NCBI RefSeq assembly: GCF_029581395.1
Contig: NZ_CP121113.1
Location: 552,501 to 616,500 of the forward strand
Length of the DNA: 64,000 bases
Direction: 5' to 3'
DNA from: Roseinatronobacter sp. S2
GTDB taxonomy: Bacteria; Pseudomonadota; Alphaproteobacteria; Rhodobacterales; Rhodobacteraceae
The translations under genes were made by a program, and so were the position numbers. The notes under the pieces are model-generated. The model saw only the letters and a program-made list of their open reading frames with translations. It ran no database searches and was not told the origin of the DNA. Positions 45,489-55,312 of this stretch are shown here, piece after piece. Every line of letters begins with the position of its first letter. Positions within the stretch are counted from its first letter, which is position 1.

Positions 45489-45680
45489 ATCATTTCGATC
45501 CCAAGCGTCGTTGTTTCGTAATCCGTGCGACGGAGCCATCAAATACGGCCGCCTGCACTCGCTCTTCTCACCCGGTCTGCCATGTCGTCAAGATGATGGT
45601 CAGGAATTTTTTCTGCATTGCAGCAATGCGCCCTTAATGCAAAAAAATCGGGCAGATATCTGTGTTTCAGACAAGTCCGG

Positions 45681-47093
45681 TCAGGTATTCCCTCCTTCAG
45701 TCAGCACCGCGCGCAGTTTTTGCAGATGATGGCGAACCAGATATTCCGCCTCTTGCCGTGTTGCGGCCTCGGCATAGCAGCGGCATTCCGGCGCGTTGCC
45801 CGACGGGCGCAGATGCACGATCTGCCCGCCTGCAAAGGCAACGCGTAACCCGTCGGTCATGTCCAGATCAACCTCTGGGTGTCCTGTCTCGAAAAAGCTG
45901 GCGCGCGCCTTTGCATCAGCTTGCAAGCTGGCAATAAAGGCACCTGACGCCTCAGCGGGCACCTGTTGCACGCGGTCGGCAGCCGTAAAGCGCGCAGGCA
46001 AGCCCGCCAGCATGCTGGCAATGCCCTGCCCTGCCGCATGTGCCGCAGCCAGGGGCGCGATCACCGGCAGCAGGCAATCGCGGGTCATCAGCGGTGGCAG
46101 CGGCCCAGCCGGGCCATCAGCGGCAAACCCCAGCAGAAAGCCCCCATTGGCTTCATAGCCGACCACCTTTGCCGCCGGATCAGCGGCAAGCGCGGCATCC
46201 ATTGCGGCGATGACATGAGGCGAGCCGATGCGCGTGCGCGTCACGACCTTGAAATCCGGTAACAGATCGACCATCGAATTCGAGGATACGGGCGTGCAGA
46301 TAACACCCGCCCCCAGCGCGCGGGCGGTCAGAACGCCCAGCACATCACCGGGCACCACTTGGCCTTGCGCATCGCACAGAAGCGGGCGGTCCGCATCGCC
46401 ATCGGTTGACACCAACGCATCCAACTGGTGCTGATCGCACCATTCGGCCAGTTGCGCGCGTGTCTCTGGCGCGACGGCTTCGGTATCGACCGGGATGAAA
46501 TGATCGGCACGCGCCAGCGCTACGGGCGCGGCCCCAAGGCCGGCAAAGACATCCATCATCAAATCGCGTGCTACCGAACTGTGTTGATAGACACCAATGC
46601 GCAACCCCGCCAGCGCTTGTGGCCCGTAGGCTGACAGATAGCGCGCAACATAAGCGGGTGCGGTTTCCGGCGCGTCAATCACCTGCGGCAATGGGTCGGA
46701 GAATGGCCAATTCTGGCCAGCGGCCGCAAGAATGGCCTGTTCGTCCTGTTTGGAAATCTCGCCCGTGACCGTGTAGAATTTCAGGCCGTTGCGATCAGCC
46801 GGAATATGGCTACCCGTAACCATGACCGCCCCGCACCCTCGCGTGGTTGTGGCCAGCGCCAGTGCCGGGGTCGGCACAGCACCGGCACAGATGGGTTGCA
46901 CCCCTGCCGCGCGCAATGCCTCCAGCACAGTTGCGGCAATCCCGGGCGAGGAAGCGCGCAGATCCCACCCCACCATGACCGCCCCGCCATGCGCGCAGGC
47001 CGCCAGATAGGCGCGCACCATATCGTTGACCAGATCATCGGTTAGTTCCGTGACAAGGCCCCGCAGGCCGCTGGTTCCAAAAGAAGGGGGCAT
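45681..47093 (-). CDS. manB: phosphomannomutase
   Basis: The 470-residue protein belongs to the alpha-D-phosphohexomutase family. It has the phosphoserine loop TGSHIPADRNGLKFY (Ser95), a metal-binding DGDADR motif, a sugar-binding loop with EANGG and a phosphate-binding RPSGNAPECR end. The loop reads TGSHIPAD rather than the common TASHNP, a form known from other mannomutases. It converts mannose-6-P to mannose-1-P for ManC. It is the second gene of the EPS locus after the MarR regulator. Confidence 0.88.
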   Translation of the reverse strand: MPPSFGTSGLRGLVTELTDDLVNDMVRAYLAACAHGGAVMVGWDLRASSPGIAATVLEALRAAGVQPICAGAVPTPALALATTTRGCGAVMVTGSHIPADRNGLKFYTVTGEISKQDEQAILAAAGQNWPFSDPLPQVIDAPETAPAYVARYLSAYGPQALAGLRIGVYQHSSVARDLMMDVFAGLGAAPVALARADHFIPVDTEAVAPETRAQLAEWCDQHQLDALVSTDGDADRPLLCDAQGQVVPGDVLGVLTARALGAGVICTPVSSNSMVDLLPDFKVVTRTRIGSPHVIAAMDAALAADPAAKVVGYEANGGFLLGFAADGPAGPLPPLMTRDCLLPVIAPLAAAHAAGQGIASMLAGLPARFTAADRVQQVPAEASGAFIASLQADAKARASFFETGHPEVDLDMTDGLRVAFAGGQIVHLRPSGNAPECRCYAEAATRQEAEYLVRHHLQKLRAVLTEGGNT

Positions 47094-47187
47094 GTTCAGA
47101 AATTCACCTTCAATTCGGTATCCACAATGAACTGAGGGGCCGCGATCAGCATGATGGCCGTGAATGAGGGCGGTGTCAGATGATATC

Positions 47188-47577
47188 TCAAGACGCTGAA
47201 TCCCCAGACTTCAGATCGGCCCGGATCTTGTCCATTTCCTGTTCGGAAAACTCGGCGCCAACCTCCTCTATTTCTGCCTTTAGGGCTTCATATTCCGCGA
47301 GTTTGCGAAGCATGAAGCGCCGTGTCAGTCGCGCCCTTTCCGCAATGCCCGAGGGCGTCAGCAAATAGGCATATCGCCGCTTGTCCTTGGCCGCCGAGAA
47401 ATTCGAAAGCTTTAGCATTCCCTTCTCGACCAGCGCATTAAGCACATAATGAACTCCGCCAGTGCTGACACCGACTTTCCTGGCCAGCTCTCGCTGGCTC
47501 AGTTCCGGATTATCCTGAAGGATACGCAAGATACGGAACTTTACATCCTCGCGCAGCTTGTTTCGTTGTGTGGTCAT
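47188..47577 (-). CDS. EPS-associated MarR-family regulator
   Basis: The 129-residue protein is a winged helix-turn-helix regulator with DVKFRILRILQDNPELSQRELARKVGVSTGGVHYVLNAL and a KRRYAYLLTPSGIAERARLT wing, ending in a coiled helical tail. It fits the EPS-associated MarR-like family found at the head of exopolysaccharide loci. The start at Met 47577 (MTTQRNKLRED) is chosen; an upstream in-frame Met would add 11 unconserved residues. Two tandem dyads lie 85-120 bases upstream and may be its operators. It likely controls this locus, whose genes follow on the same strand. Confidence 0.82.
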   Translation of the reverse strand: MTTQRNKLREDVKFRILRILQDNPELSQRELARKVGVSTGGVHYVLNALVEKGMLKLSNFSAAKDKRRYAYLLTPSGIAERARLTRRFMLRKLAEYEALKAEIEEVGAEFSEQEMDKIRADLKSGDSAS

Positions 47578-47661
47578 AGTCGGAGTGCTTTCTCGCAGGC
47601 TGCTGCCCAAGGACTACCTTGATAGTGTCAGGGTCAAATGTGAAGCGGCACACGCTGGATT

Positions 47662-47696
47662 GCTCAGTTTTGAGCGATACACGCTCAACCTTGAGC
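47662..47696. promoter_or_regulatory. tandem dyads upstream of the EPS regulator
   Basis: GCTCA-GTTT-TGAGC at 47662-47675 and GCTCAA-CC-TTGAGC at 47683-47696 are two palindromes of the same core, 21 bp apart start to start (two helical turns). A weaker related half (CTGAGCA) lies near 47760. They sit ahead of the EPS MarR gene on its promoter side. Confidence 0.65.
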
Positions 47697-47916
47697 ATGC
47701 AAGCGGGAAAGCAACAAAACTAAGCTGGGGGGCACTCGTATCGGATGACATGCTTCAATACTGAGCACCTCGCCGGGACATCGCGGATGCGCGACAAAAC
47801 CCGCATCTTCATAACTGCTAACGCGTCGCTACCTCAAATGCAATGAAAATGCTGCACCTGCGAAGGTTGCCGCGCCATGCCCGGATGAGATCTAAGACTA
47901 CAGAATAATGAATAAT

Positions 47917-47993
47917 TGGCGATCCCGGGAGGACTCGAACCCCCAACATCCTGATTAGAAGTCAGGTGCTCTATCCAGTTGAGCTACGGGACC
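47917..47993 (-). tRNA. tRNA-Arg (TCT)
   Basis: A 77-nt minus-strand cloverleaf with encoded CCA at 47917-47919. The acceptor arms GGTCCCG and CGGGATC pair, with one G-T pair, the anticodon loop reads CTTCTAA (anticodon TCT, reading AGA and AGG), and GTTCGAGTCC marks the T arm. Confidence 0.95.
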
Positions 47994-48053
47994 ACGGGGT
48001 TGTTCTTGCTGTATCATGAGCAGGAATGCAACGGGCAGCTGGGCGTGTCATGC

Positions 48054-48085
48054 AAAAAGGCCCCCGGTCATGCCGGAGGCCCTTT
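48054..48085 (-). terminator. intrinsic terminator of rpmB
   Basis: On the minus strand GGCCTCCGG, a five-base loop and CCGGGGGCC are followed by TTTTT, just after the rpmB stop. It is a classic Rho-independent terminator. Confidence 0.85.
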
Positions 48086-48100
48086 CTAAAATACTGTAGC

Positions 48101-48388
48101 TCAGGCTGCGGTTTGCGCTTTTGCAACGTCGCGCTTGATTTTCTGAGCGTTCGAAGACAGTTCTTCGTCTTTGGCGCGTGCAAGATACGCATCCAGACCA
48201 CCGCGATGGTCTACCGAACGCAGCGCTGCCGAAGAAACGCGCAGTTTGAAGCTGCGGCCCAACACTTCAGACTGAAGCGACACATCTTGCAGGTTCGGCA
48301 GAAAGCGACGACGGGTCTTGTTGTTGGCGTGGCTTACGTTGTTGCCCGACATCGGGCCTTTTCCGGTCAATTCGCAGCGGCGCGACAT
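48101..48388 (-). CDS. rpmB: 50S ribosomal protein L28
   Basis: The 95-residue protein has the L28 signature from its start [29 protein letters not shown]. It also has the conserved [20 protein letters not shown], and the extended C-terminal tail typical of alphaproteobacteria. It belongs to the large ribosomal subunit. A terminator follows, so it is a single-gene unit. Confidence 0.96.
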   Translation of the reverse strand: MSRRCELTGKGPMSGNNVSHANNKTRRRFLPNLQDVSLQSEVLGRSFKLRVSSAALRSVDHRGGLDAYLARAKDEELSSNAQKIKRDVAKAQTAA

Positions 48389-48492
48389 GGCTTATCCTCG
48401 ACTTTTTCATAAGGGCGGGTGACATAAGACGCCAAACCACCACATACCAAAGGGCACTGCTGCGCAGCGCCGTGAATTTCGTTCCCGCGCTA

Positions 48493-49521
48493 TTAGGGGG
48501 TATCGGTGGCGGCGTCAAGCGATTCCGATGGATTTGTCCCGCCCATTTCCGGCCAGATGCGGTCGAACAGATCTTCCGCAGCACGGCTTGCGGTGATCTG
48601 CCCTTCGGCCACCTGTCTGGAAAGCGCCTGCATCAGGCTGCGCGCATTCGGCCCATCCAGACGCGCCAGCAGTGTCTGGCGGACTTCTTCTTCGAACCAG
48701 TGGCGGGCTTGCGCGATACGGCGGGCCTGCCAATGCCCCTGCGCCTGCCGCCATTCAACCAGATTGCAGATTTCGGACCACGCCTGATCAAGCCCGGCCA
48801 CGTTCAGCGCCGAAACGGTCATGGCCTTGGGAAAGCCGTCAGGGTCTTGCGGTCTGCGGCGCAACAGGCGCAAGGCCCCTGCATAATCCGCGCAGGTTCG
48901 CATGGCCGCCGGTTTCAGGTCGCCATCTGCCTTGTTCACCAGAATGATATCCGCCGCTTCCATGATGCCGCGCTTGACGCCTTGCAATTCGTCGCCGCCT
49001 GCGGGCGCCAGCAGCAACAAGAATACATCCGACAATTCCGCAACCACTGTTTCCGACTGGCCGACGCCCACGGTTTCAATCAGCACCACGTCATAGCCTG
49101 CTGCCTCGCACAGGGCCACGGCTTCGCGCGTGCGCCGCGCCACACCGCCCAGATGCGACCGGCTGGGGCTTGGGCGGATAAAGGCGTGGGGGCTGCGCGA
49201 TAACTGCTCCATCCGTGTTTTGTCGCCCAGAATGGACCCGCCTGTGCGCTTGCTGGACGGATCAACCGCCAGCACGGCCACCCGCAAGCCCTGTTCGACC
49301 AGCATCAGGCCAAAACTTTCGATGAAAGTGGATTTGCCCACCCCGGGCGTGCCCGAAAGGCCGATACGGATGGATTCGCGGCCAGTGCGGGCCAGTGTTT
49401 CCAGCAAATCTGTGGCCTGCACCCGATGTTCGGCGCGGGTGCTTTCAACAAGCGTGATCGCGCGTGCGATGGCCCTGCGTTCGCCCCGCTGCACCGCATC
49501 TGCCAAGCTTGCGATATCCAT
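48493..49521 (-). CDS. meaB: MeaB/ArgK-type GTPase chaperone of methylmalonyl-CoA mutase
   Basis: The 342-residue GTPase has a P-loop GTPGVGKST (57-65), a switch with VDPSSKRTGGSILGDKTRM, the DVVLIETVGVGQSE motif and NKADGD for guanine recognition. MeaB proteins protect and reload cobalamin on methylmalonyl-CoA mutase. The start at 49521 (MDIASLADAV) is selected because the longer upstream extension is not family-like. The mutase genes are elsewhere. Confidence 0.9.
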   Translation of the reverse strand: MDIASLADAVQRGERRAIARAITLVESTRAEHRVQATDLLETLARTGRESIRIGLSGTPGVGKSTFIESFGLMLVEQGLRVAVLAVDPSSKRTGGSILGDKTRMEQLSRSPHAFIRPSPSRSHLGGVARRTREAVALCEAAGYDVVLIETVGVGQSETVVAELSDVFLLLLAPAGGDELQGVKRGIMEAADIILVNKADGDLKPAAMRTCADYAGALRLLRRRPQDPDGFPKAMTVSALNVAGLDQAWSEICNLVEWRQAQGHWQARRIAQARHWFEEEVRQTLLARLDGPNARSLMQALSRQVAEGQITASRAAEDLFDRIWPEMGGTNPSESLDAATDTP

Positions 49522-49667
49522 TTGCGCCCCCGTTTCGTGTTGCTGTCCCAAATGGCCCGCCTGCGCCCTGTTTGTCCAGCCCCGCCCCCTGATTTGGCGC
49601 ATATGTCAGGGGCGGGAATGCCGCATGGCGTTGCAAGACCGCGACAAATGGCGGCATAACGCTGTTC

Positions 49668-52109
49668 ATGCGATTGCCCATCGAAGATATCCTGCCCGAA
49701 TTGACATCGACCCTTGCGATAGCGGGGCGGCTTGTGCTGCAAGCCCCGCCGGGCGCAGGCAAGACAACGCGCGTTCCGCTTGCGCTGCTTGATCAGGTCA
49801 AGGGCAGGATTGTCATGCTGGAGCCGCGCCGTCTGGCCGCCCGTGCCGCGGCAGAGCAAATGGCGCATCTTCTGGGCGAACGTGTGGGCGCGCAAGTGGG
49901 CTACCGTATCCGCGGCGAATCCGTCACAGGCCCCACCACCAGAATAGAGGTGGTCACCGAAGGCATTCTGACCCGCATGCTGCAAAATGACCCCGAACTT
50001 GCAGGCGTGGGCGCCGTGATTTTCGATGAATTTCATGAACGTTCGGTCAATGCCGATCTGGGGCTGGCGCTGGTTTGGGAAATGCGAGAGGCGCTGCGCC
50101 CTGATTTGTTGCTTATCGTTATGTCCGCCACACTCGATGCCGCCCCTGTGGCGGCCATGCTGGACGATGCGCCGGTTCTGACGGCGCAAGGGCGCACCTA
50201 CCCAGTGGAGACCCGATGGCTGGACCGTCCCTTGGGCCGCGCTGTGCGATTTGAACGCGCCGCCGCTGATCTGATCCTTGATGCCTTGCGCACGCAAACC
50301 GGATCGGTGCTGGCATTCCTGCCGGGCGAAGGGGAAATCAGGCGCGTCGCGGCGGCCCTTGCCCCCGACCTGCCAGCGGACACGGATTTGCACCCGCTTT
50401 ATGGCGCATTGCCGTTTTCGCAGCAACGCGCAGCACTGCAACCCGCGAAAGCCGGGCGCAAACTGGTGCTGGCCACCGCAATCGCCGAAACATCGCTGAC
50501 CATCGAAGGGGTGCGCGTGGTGGTCGATTGCGGGCTGGCGCGGCGCGCGCGGTTTGATCCGGGCAGTGGCATGTCGCGGCTGATCACCGAACGCGTCACC
50601 CGCGCCGAGGCCGAGCAGCGCCGTGGCCGCGCGGGGCGAATGGAGCCGGGCGTGTGTTTTCGCATGTGGGCGCGGGCCGAGGAAGGGGCGTTGCAGGCCT
50701 TCGCGCCGCCCGAAATTGAACGCGCGGATCTGGCGGCACTGGCGCTTGATCTGGCGCTTTGGGGCAGTGATGCGGGGTTGCGGTTTCTGACGCCACCGCC
50801 GCCCGCCGCACTGGCCGAAGCCCGCGCAGTGTTGGCCGATCTTGGCGCGCTGGACGAGGCGGGCCGGATCACTGCACATGGGCGCGACATGGCGCGATTG
50901 CCCCTGCATCCGCGACTGGCGCATATGCTGCTATGCGCGGGGCGCGACGCCGCGTCGCTGGCGGCGCTGTTGTCCGAACGCGACATCCTGCAATCGGCCC
51001 CCGCAGATCTGGCCCTGCGGCTGGAGGCTTACCTGGACCCGCGCAAGTTCGCCAGCGCGCGCCCCTATGCCATCCATCACGCGGCCCTTGCGCGCGTCAG
51101 GGACGAAGCCCGCCGGCTGGCACGGCTGGTCCCCACGGCCAACGCAGTGCACAGCAGCGCGGAAATGGTCGCGCTGGCCTATCCCGACCGCATCGGATTG
51201 CGGCGCAAGGGGGACGCGCCGCGCTATGTGCTTGCGGGGGGCAAGGGGGCCGTGCTGGACGCGGGCGACGGACTGGCACAAACGCGGCTGCTTGTCGTAA
51301 CCGACACCGATGGCAACCCAAGAGAGGCGCGCATCAGGCAGGCAATCACCCTGTCAGAGGGCAGCCTGCGCCAGCTTTTTGCCGACCGCATTGTCTGGCG
51401 GCAGGTCTGCGACTGGTCCCGCCGCGAGCAACGGATCAGCGCGCGCGAGCAGGAGCATTTTGGTGCGCTGGTGCTTGCCGACCGCCGTTGGCAAAACGCC
51501 CCCCCTGATGCCATGGTTGGCGCGGCCTGCATGGGGGTGCGCGATATCGGCCTGCCCCTGTCCGACGGAGAGAGGCGGTTCATCGCCCGCGTGGATTTGC
51601 TGCGCGCCCAAGGGATAAACCTGCCCGATATGTCCGAAGACGCCTTGCTGGCAGGGTTGGAAGACTGGCTTGGACCGTCCCTGATGCATTGCCGCACTGC
51701 CGATGATTTGCGCGCGGTCGATGTGCTGCCTGCCTTGCGGGCGATGCTGGACTGGGGGCAGATGCAGCAACTGGACACATTGGCGCCCGCGCATTTCCTC
51801 ACGCCGCTGGGCAATAAGGTCGCCATTGATTATAGTGGCGACGCGCCGGAAATTGCAGTGCGCTTGCAGGAAATGTTCGGGGTTGCGGACCATCCCGCAA
51901 TCGGGCCCAAACGCGCGCCATTGCGGGTGGTGTTGCTGTCACCGGCGCGCAGGCCCGTGCAGGTGACCATGGATTTGCCGGGCTTTTGGGCCAACAGCTA
52001 CGCAGATGTGCGCAAGGATATGCGCGGGCAATACCCCAGACACCCCTGGCCAGAAGACCCGCTTGCCGCCAGCCCGACCTTGCGCGCCCGCCCGCGCCGC
52101 CAAAGCTGA
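49668..52109 (+). CDS. hrpB: ATP-dependent RNA helicase HrpB
   Basis: The 813-residue DEAH-box helicase has Walker A APPGAGKTT (26-34), the DEFHER motif, SATLD and a C-terminal QRRGRAGR motif VI. A characteristic HrpB C-terminal domain follows (about 560-813). It unwinds RNA using ATP; its exact cellular job in alphaproteobacteria is not well defined. It stands alone, divergent from meaB. Confidence 0.93.
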   Translation: MRLPIEDILPELTSTLAIAGRLVLQAPPGAGKTTRVPLALLDQVKGRIVMLEPRRLAARAAAEQMAHLLGERVGAQVGYRIRGESVTGPTTRIEVVTEGILTRMLQNDPELAGVGAVIFDEFHERSVNADLGLALVWEMREALRPDLLLIVMSATLDAAPVAAMLDDAPVLTAQGRTYPVETRWLDRPLGRAVRFERAAADLILDALRTQTGSVLAFLPGEGEIRRVAAALAPDLPADTDLHPLYGALPFSQQRAALQPAKAGRKLVLATAIAETSLTIEGVRVVVDCGLARRARFDPGSGMSRLITERVTRAEAEQRRGRAGRMEPGVCFRMWARAEEGALQAFAPPEIERADLAALALDLALWGSDAGLRFLTPPPPAALAEARAVLADLGALDEAGRITAHGRDMARLPLHPRLAHMLLCAGRDAASLAALLSERDILQSAPADLALRLEAYLDPRKFASARPYAIHHAALARVRDEARRLARLVPTANAVHSSAEMVALAYPDRIGLRRKGDAPRYVLAGGKGAVLDAGDGLAQTRLLVVTDTDGNPREARIRQAITLSEGSLRQLFADRIVWRQVCDWSRREQRISAREQEHFGALVLADRRWQNAPPDAMVGAACMGVRDIGLPLSDGERRFIARVDLLRAQGINLPDMSEDALLAGLEDWLGPSLMHCRTADDLRAVDVLPALRAMLDWGQMQQLDTLAPAHFLTPLGNKVAIDYSGDAPEIAVRLQEMFGVADHPAIGPKRAPLRVVLLSPARRPVQVTMDLPGFWANSYADVRKDMRGQYPRHPWPEDPLAASPTLRARPRRQS

Positions 52110-52356
52110 TGTGCCACAGGCAGGGTGCGTCTGCGCCCGTCTGTGCGGGGCGCCATGGCATTTCGGCTTTTCTTTGAACCGCCAGAAACGCTTTAGCCTT
52201 CTGTTTTGGCGAAACTCCGAACCGGATAACCGTATTTGCTTTCTTTGAACTTGCTTTGGGGTGCAGCCAGCGTGCCGACCAGATCACAACTGCATTGCCG
52301 GACATTGCATTTGCAGATCCGCCCCCTGACAGGTGTGAAGTTGGCCATGGGGGCGT

Positions 52357-53205
52357 TCACCCGGTCATCTTCTCACCCTGAAGATGCGACACTTTCCATG
52401 GGGCGTGTGTGTCGGGCGCGCCGAACAGATACCCTTGCAGGCAGTCGACACCCATATCGATCAGAATGCGTGCATCCTCGGGCGTTTCGACGGATTCCGC
52501 GACGGTGAACATGTCAAAATGGCGTGCAATCGACACCAGCGCTTGCGTCAGTATCTGGTTGTCCGGGCTTTCGCTGATGCCGCGAATGAATTCGCCGTCA
52601 ATCTTGATGATGTCGAAATAGAAGTCCTTCAGATAGCGGAATGCCGTGTAGCCCGCCCCGAAATCATCCAGCGCGAAACAAATGCCGCGTTCCTGCATGT
52701 CCTGCATGAAAACAGTGACAAGGTCGGGCATGACGATGGCCGATGATTCCGTGATTTCAAGGATCAGCCGTTCGCCGATCGTGGGGTCCTGACGCAGCCC
52801 GCGTTCCAGCGTGGCCAGCCAGTCCGGGTATCCGATGGACCGCGCAGACATGTTGATGGACAGCCGGATGCCCGGTTCCGCTGCCAGTGTGTTCAGCCCC
52901 ATTTCCAGTGCCAGACAGTCAATCTTGCGGCCCAGTTCCATGGTTTCGACAGCGCCCATGAAATCACCCGCAGGAATGATTCTGCCGGTCGGGTCCATGA
53001 TGCGGATAAGCCCTTCATAAAATGCCGCGCGGCGTGGCATCCGGGCCTGCACCACGGGTTGGAATGCCAGCATGGCACGCCGGTCCCGCAATGCATGTTC
53101 AACCAGACGGATGGCGTCCTGCCGTGTCTGTTCTGCCGCCGCCGCGAAGGGGGACGCATGCGCCGCGTCTTCATTATAGGGCCGGCCGGAAAGTTGATTT
53201 GGCAT
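52357..53205 (-). CDS. EAL-domain cyclic-di-GMP phosphodiesterase
   Basis: The 282-residue protein is a stand-alone EAL domain. The signature glutamate appears as FYEGLIRI rather than EAL. The later motifs NMSARS, EITESSA, DDFGAGYT, KIDGEFI, AESVET and QGYLFG are present, so catalytic metal ligands look intact. It should hydrolyse c-di-GMP and could influence the switch between EPS production and motility, both encoded in this window. Start Met at 53205 is preferred; 53241 is possible. No sensory or GGDEF domain is attached. Confidence 0.86.
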   Translation of the reverse strand: MPNQLSGRPYNEDAAHASPFAAAAEQTRQDAIRLVEHALRDRRAMLAFQPVVQARMPRRAAFYEGLIRIMDPTGRIIPAGDFMGAVETMELGRKIDCLALEMGLNTLAAEPGIRLSINMSARSIGYPDWLATLERGLRQDPTIGERLILEITESSAIVMPDLVTVFMQDMQERGICFALDDFGAGYTAFRYLKDFYFDIIKIDGEFIRGISESPDNQILTQALVSIARHFDMFTVAESVETPEDARILIDMGVDCLQGYLFGAPDTHAPWKVSHLQGEKMTG

Positions 53206-53390
53206 TGCAATACTCCAAGGCTTTTCCCGACCGTGCCGCATCGCGCTTAATTGGCGGTTAAATTCAGGCGTTTTGATAAAATGCTTTCGTTATTTTCATA
53301 TTTCGACAGCATTTGTGGCGCGGATTGCCTTCGAAGGTTGGCACGCGTATAGAATTTTTCAAAATCTGATGGCGTCAAGGGGCAGCATTC

Positions 53391-54782
53391 ATGAGCGAAT
53401 CTTCGGCAAACTCGATGTGGGGCGGGCGTTTTGCAGCAGGGCCACATGCGATAATGGAGGCGATCAACGCCTCTATCGGTTTTGATCAGCGCATGGCGCA
53501 GCAAGACATAACCGGATCACGCGCGCATGCGGCCATGCTGGCGGCAACGGGTATTATTGCGCAGCGCGATGCGCAGGCCATCGATCAGGGGCTGACACAG
53601 GTGCTGGCTGAGATTGAGGGCGGCACTTTCGCATTTTCGGCCGCACTTGAAGATATTCACATGAATGTCGAGGCCCGCCTGTCCGACATCATCGGCACGC
53701 CAGCGGGGCGTTTGCACACGGCCCGGTCGCGCAATGATCAGGTCGCGCTGGATTTCCGCATGTGGGTGCGCGACCAGTGCGACGCGGCGATTGCCGGACT
53801 GGATGCGCTGATGCGCGCGTTTCTGGCGCAGGCCGAAGCGGGCGCAGATTGGGTTATGCCCGGTTTCACCCATCTGCAAACCGCACAACCCGTCACATGG
53901 GGTCACCATATGATGGCCTATGTGGAAATGCTGGCCCGCGACAAGGGCCGCTTTCAGGATGCGCGCGCGCGTATGAATGAATGCCCCCTTGGGGCGGCGG
54001 CGCTGGCGGGCACGTCGTTCCCCATCGACCGGCAGATGACCGCGCAAACCCTGGGCTTCGACCGGCCCACGGCAAATTCCCTTGATACTGTGTCGGACCG
54101 CGATTTCGCGCTGGAATTCCTGTCTGCGGCCAGCATCTGCGCGATGCATCTGTCCCGCTTCGCCGAAGAACTGGTGATCTGGTCCTCTGCGCAATTCCGC
54201 TTTGTGCGCATGTCCGACCAGTTTTCCACCGGCTCCAGCATCATGCCGCAAAAGCGTAATCCCGATGCCGCCGAATTGCTGCGCGCCAAACTGGGGCGCA
54301 TCCTTGGCGCGACGGTGGCACTGTTCACGGTCATGAAGGGGCTGCCGCTGGCCTATTCCAAGGACATGCAGGAAGACAAGGAACAGGTCTTTGATGCCGC
54401 CGACACGCTGATGCTGGGCCTTGCCGCAATGGAAGGCATGGTGCGCGACCTGACGGCCAACCGCGCCATACTGGAAGCAGCGGCAGCGTCCGGTTTCTCG
54501 ACCGCGACCGATCTGGCCGACTGGCTGGTGCGCGAATTGAACCTGCCCTTCCGCGAGGCGCACCATGTTACAGGCTCCCTTGTCAAACTGGCCGAGGATA
54601 AGGGCTGCGACCTGCCCGACCTGACGCTGGAGGACATGCAGAATGTGCATGGTCAAATCACGCAAGCGGTCTATTCTGTTTTGGGTGTGCAGAATTCGGT
54701 CAACAGCCGCACCAGCTATGGCGGCACGGCCCCTGCAAATGTCCGCGACCAGATCGCGCGCTGGAAAGGAGTGTTGGAATGA
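53391..54782 (+). CDS. argH: argininosuccinate lyase
   Basis: The 463-residue enzyme has the start [12 protein letters not shown], the [15 protein letters not shown] block and the fumarase-superfamily signature [16 protein letters not shown] near residue 283. It cleaves argininosuccinate to arginine and fumarate in the last step of arginine synthesis. The next lipoprotein gene overlaps its stop (ATGA). Confidence 0.96.
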   Translation: MSESSANSMWGGRFAAGPHAIMEAINASIGFDQRMAQQDITGSRAHAAMLAATGIIAQRDAQAIDQGLTQVLAEIEGGTFAFSAALEDIHMNVEARLSDIIGTPAGRLHTARSRNDQVALDFRMWVRDQCDAAIAGLDALMRAFLAQAEAGADWVMPGFTHLQTAQPVTWGHHMMAYVEMLARDKGRFQDARARMNECPLGAAALAGTSFPIDRQMTAQTLGFDRPTANSLDTVSDRDFALEFLSAASICAMHLSRFAEELVIWSSAQFRFVRMSDQFSTGSSIMPQKRNPDAAELLRAKLGRILGATVALFTVMKGLPLAYSKDMQEDKEQVFDAADTLMLGLAAMEGMVRDLTANRAILEAAAASGFSTATDLADWLVRELNLPFREAHHVTGSLVKLAEDKGCDLPDLTLEDMQNVHGQITQAVYSVLGVQNSVNSRTSYGGTAPANVRDQIARWKGVLE

Positions 54783-54916
54783 AATATGCCCTGCTGGCCT
54801 GTGTGTGTGTGCTATGCGCATGCGGCGCAGAAGCCCCGCCAAGCTATTCTGAACCGGCGCAAAGCGGCGTCACCATGTCCGGCGAGGCCCGGATTGGCGT
54901 CAGCACAGAGCTATGA
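54779..54916 (+). CDS. short lipoprotein between argH and lysA
   Basis: The 45-residue protein has a lipoprotein signal with VLCAC-type lipobox (Cys15) followed by a Pro/Ser-rich end. It overlaps argH upstream (ATGA) and the next gene downstream (ATGA). Small lipoproteins in this exact place (argH to lysA) recur in Rhodobacteraceae, and some LptM-like proteins have this size. Function unknown. Confidence 0.65.
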   Translation: MKYALLACVCVLCACGAEAPPSYSEPAQSGVTMSGEARIGVSTEL

Positions 54917-55227
54917 CACCTTTGCGCATGCTCTATCTGGCCTTGGCCATCTGGGGCACGATCCATCCGATGTATTGGTTCATCACGTGGTTTGTGCAGA
55001 ATGAATGGTCGCTTATGGCCATGGTGGATGCATGGCATGTCAATGCCGCCACCAGCGGGCTGGTCTGGGATCTGACGATTGCGGCGGTGGCGCTGACGCT
55101 GTTTGTGCTTGTGGAAAGCTGGCAGCGCCGGCGGCTCATCGGGCTTCTGGCGATCCCTGCAACATTTTGCATCGGGGTGTCTTGTGGTGTGCCGCTCTAT
55201 CTGTTCCTGCGCTCGCGACCGGATTGA
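54913..55227 (+). CDS. DUF2834-family membrane protein
   Basis: The 104-residue protein has three predicted membrane helices with the DUF2834 pattern ILGTIHPMYWF-like at the start (AIWGTIHPMYWFITWF), WDLTIAAVALTLFVLVESWQR and a final IPATFCIGVSCGVPLYLFLRSR. Its function is unknown. It is coupled to the lipoprotein gene before it and lies in the argH-lysA operon. Confidence 0.75.
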   Translation: MTPLRMLYLALAIWGTIHPMYWFITWFVQNEWSLMAMVDAWHVNAATSGLVWDLTIAAVALTLFVLVESWQRRRLIGLLAIPATFCIGVSCGVPLYLFLRSRPD

Positions 55228-55312
55228 CCATTATTTCATCTTGCCTCAAATACTCTCGCCGAAGGCACACGCCCCAACGGCTCTGCCCGCCGCCTGACCG
55301 AAAGCGCCCCTG

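Noticed and set aside
49305..50924. Minus-strand 539-codon frame across meaB and hrpB
   Set aside because: It overlaps two well-supported genes and has shadow-like composition.
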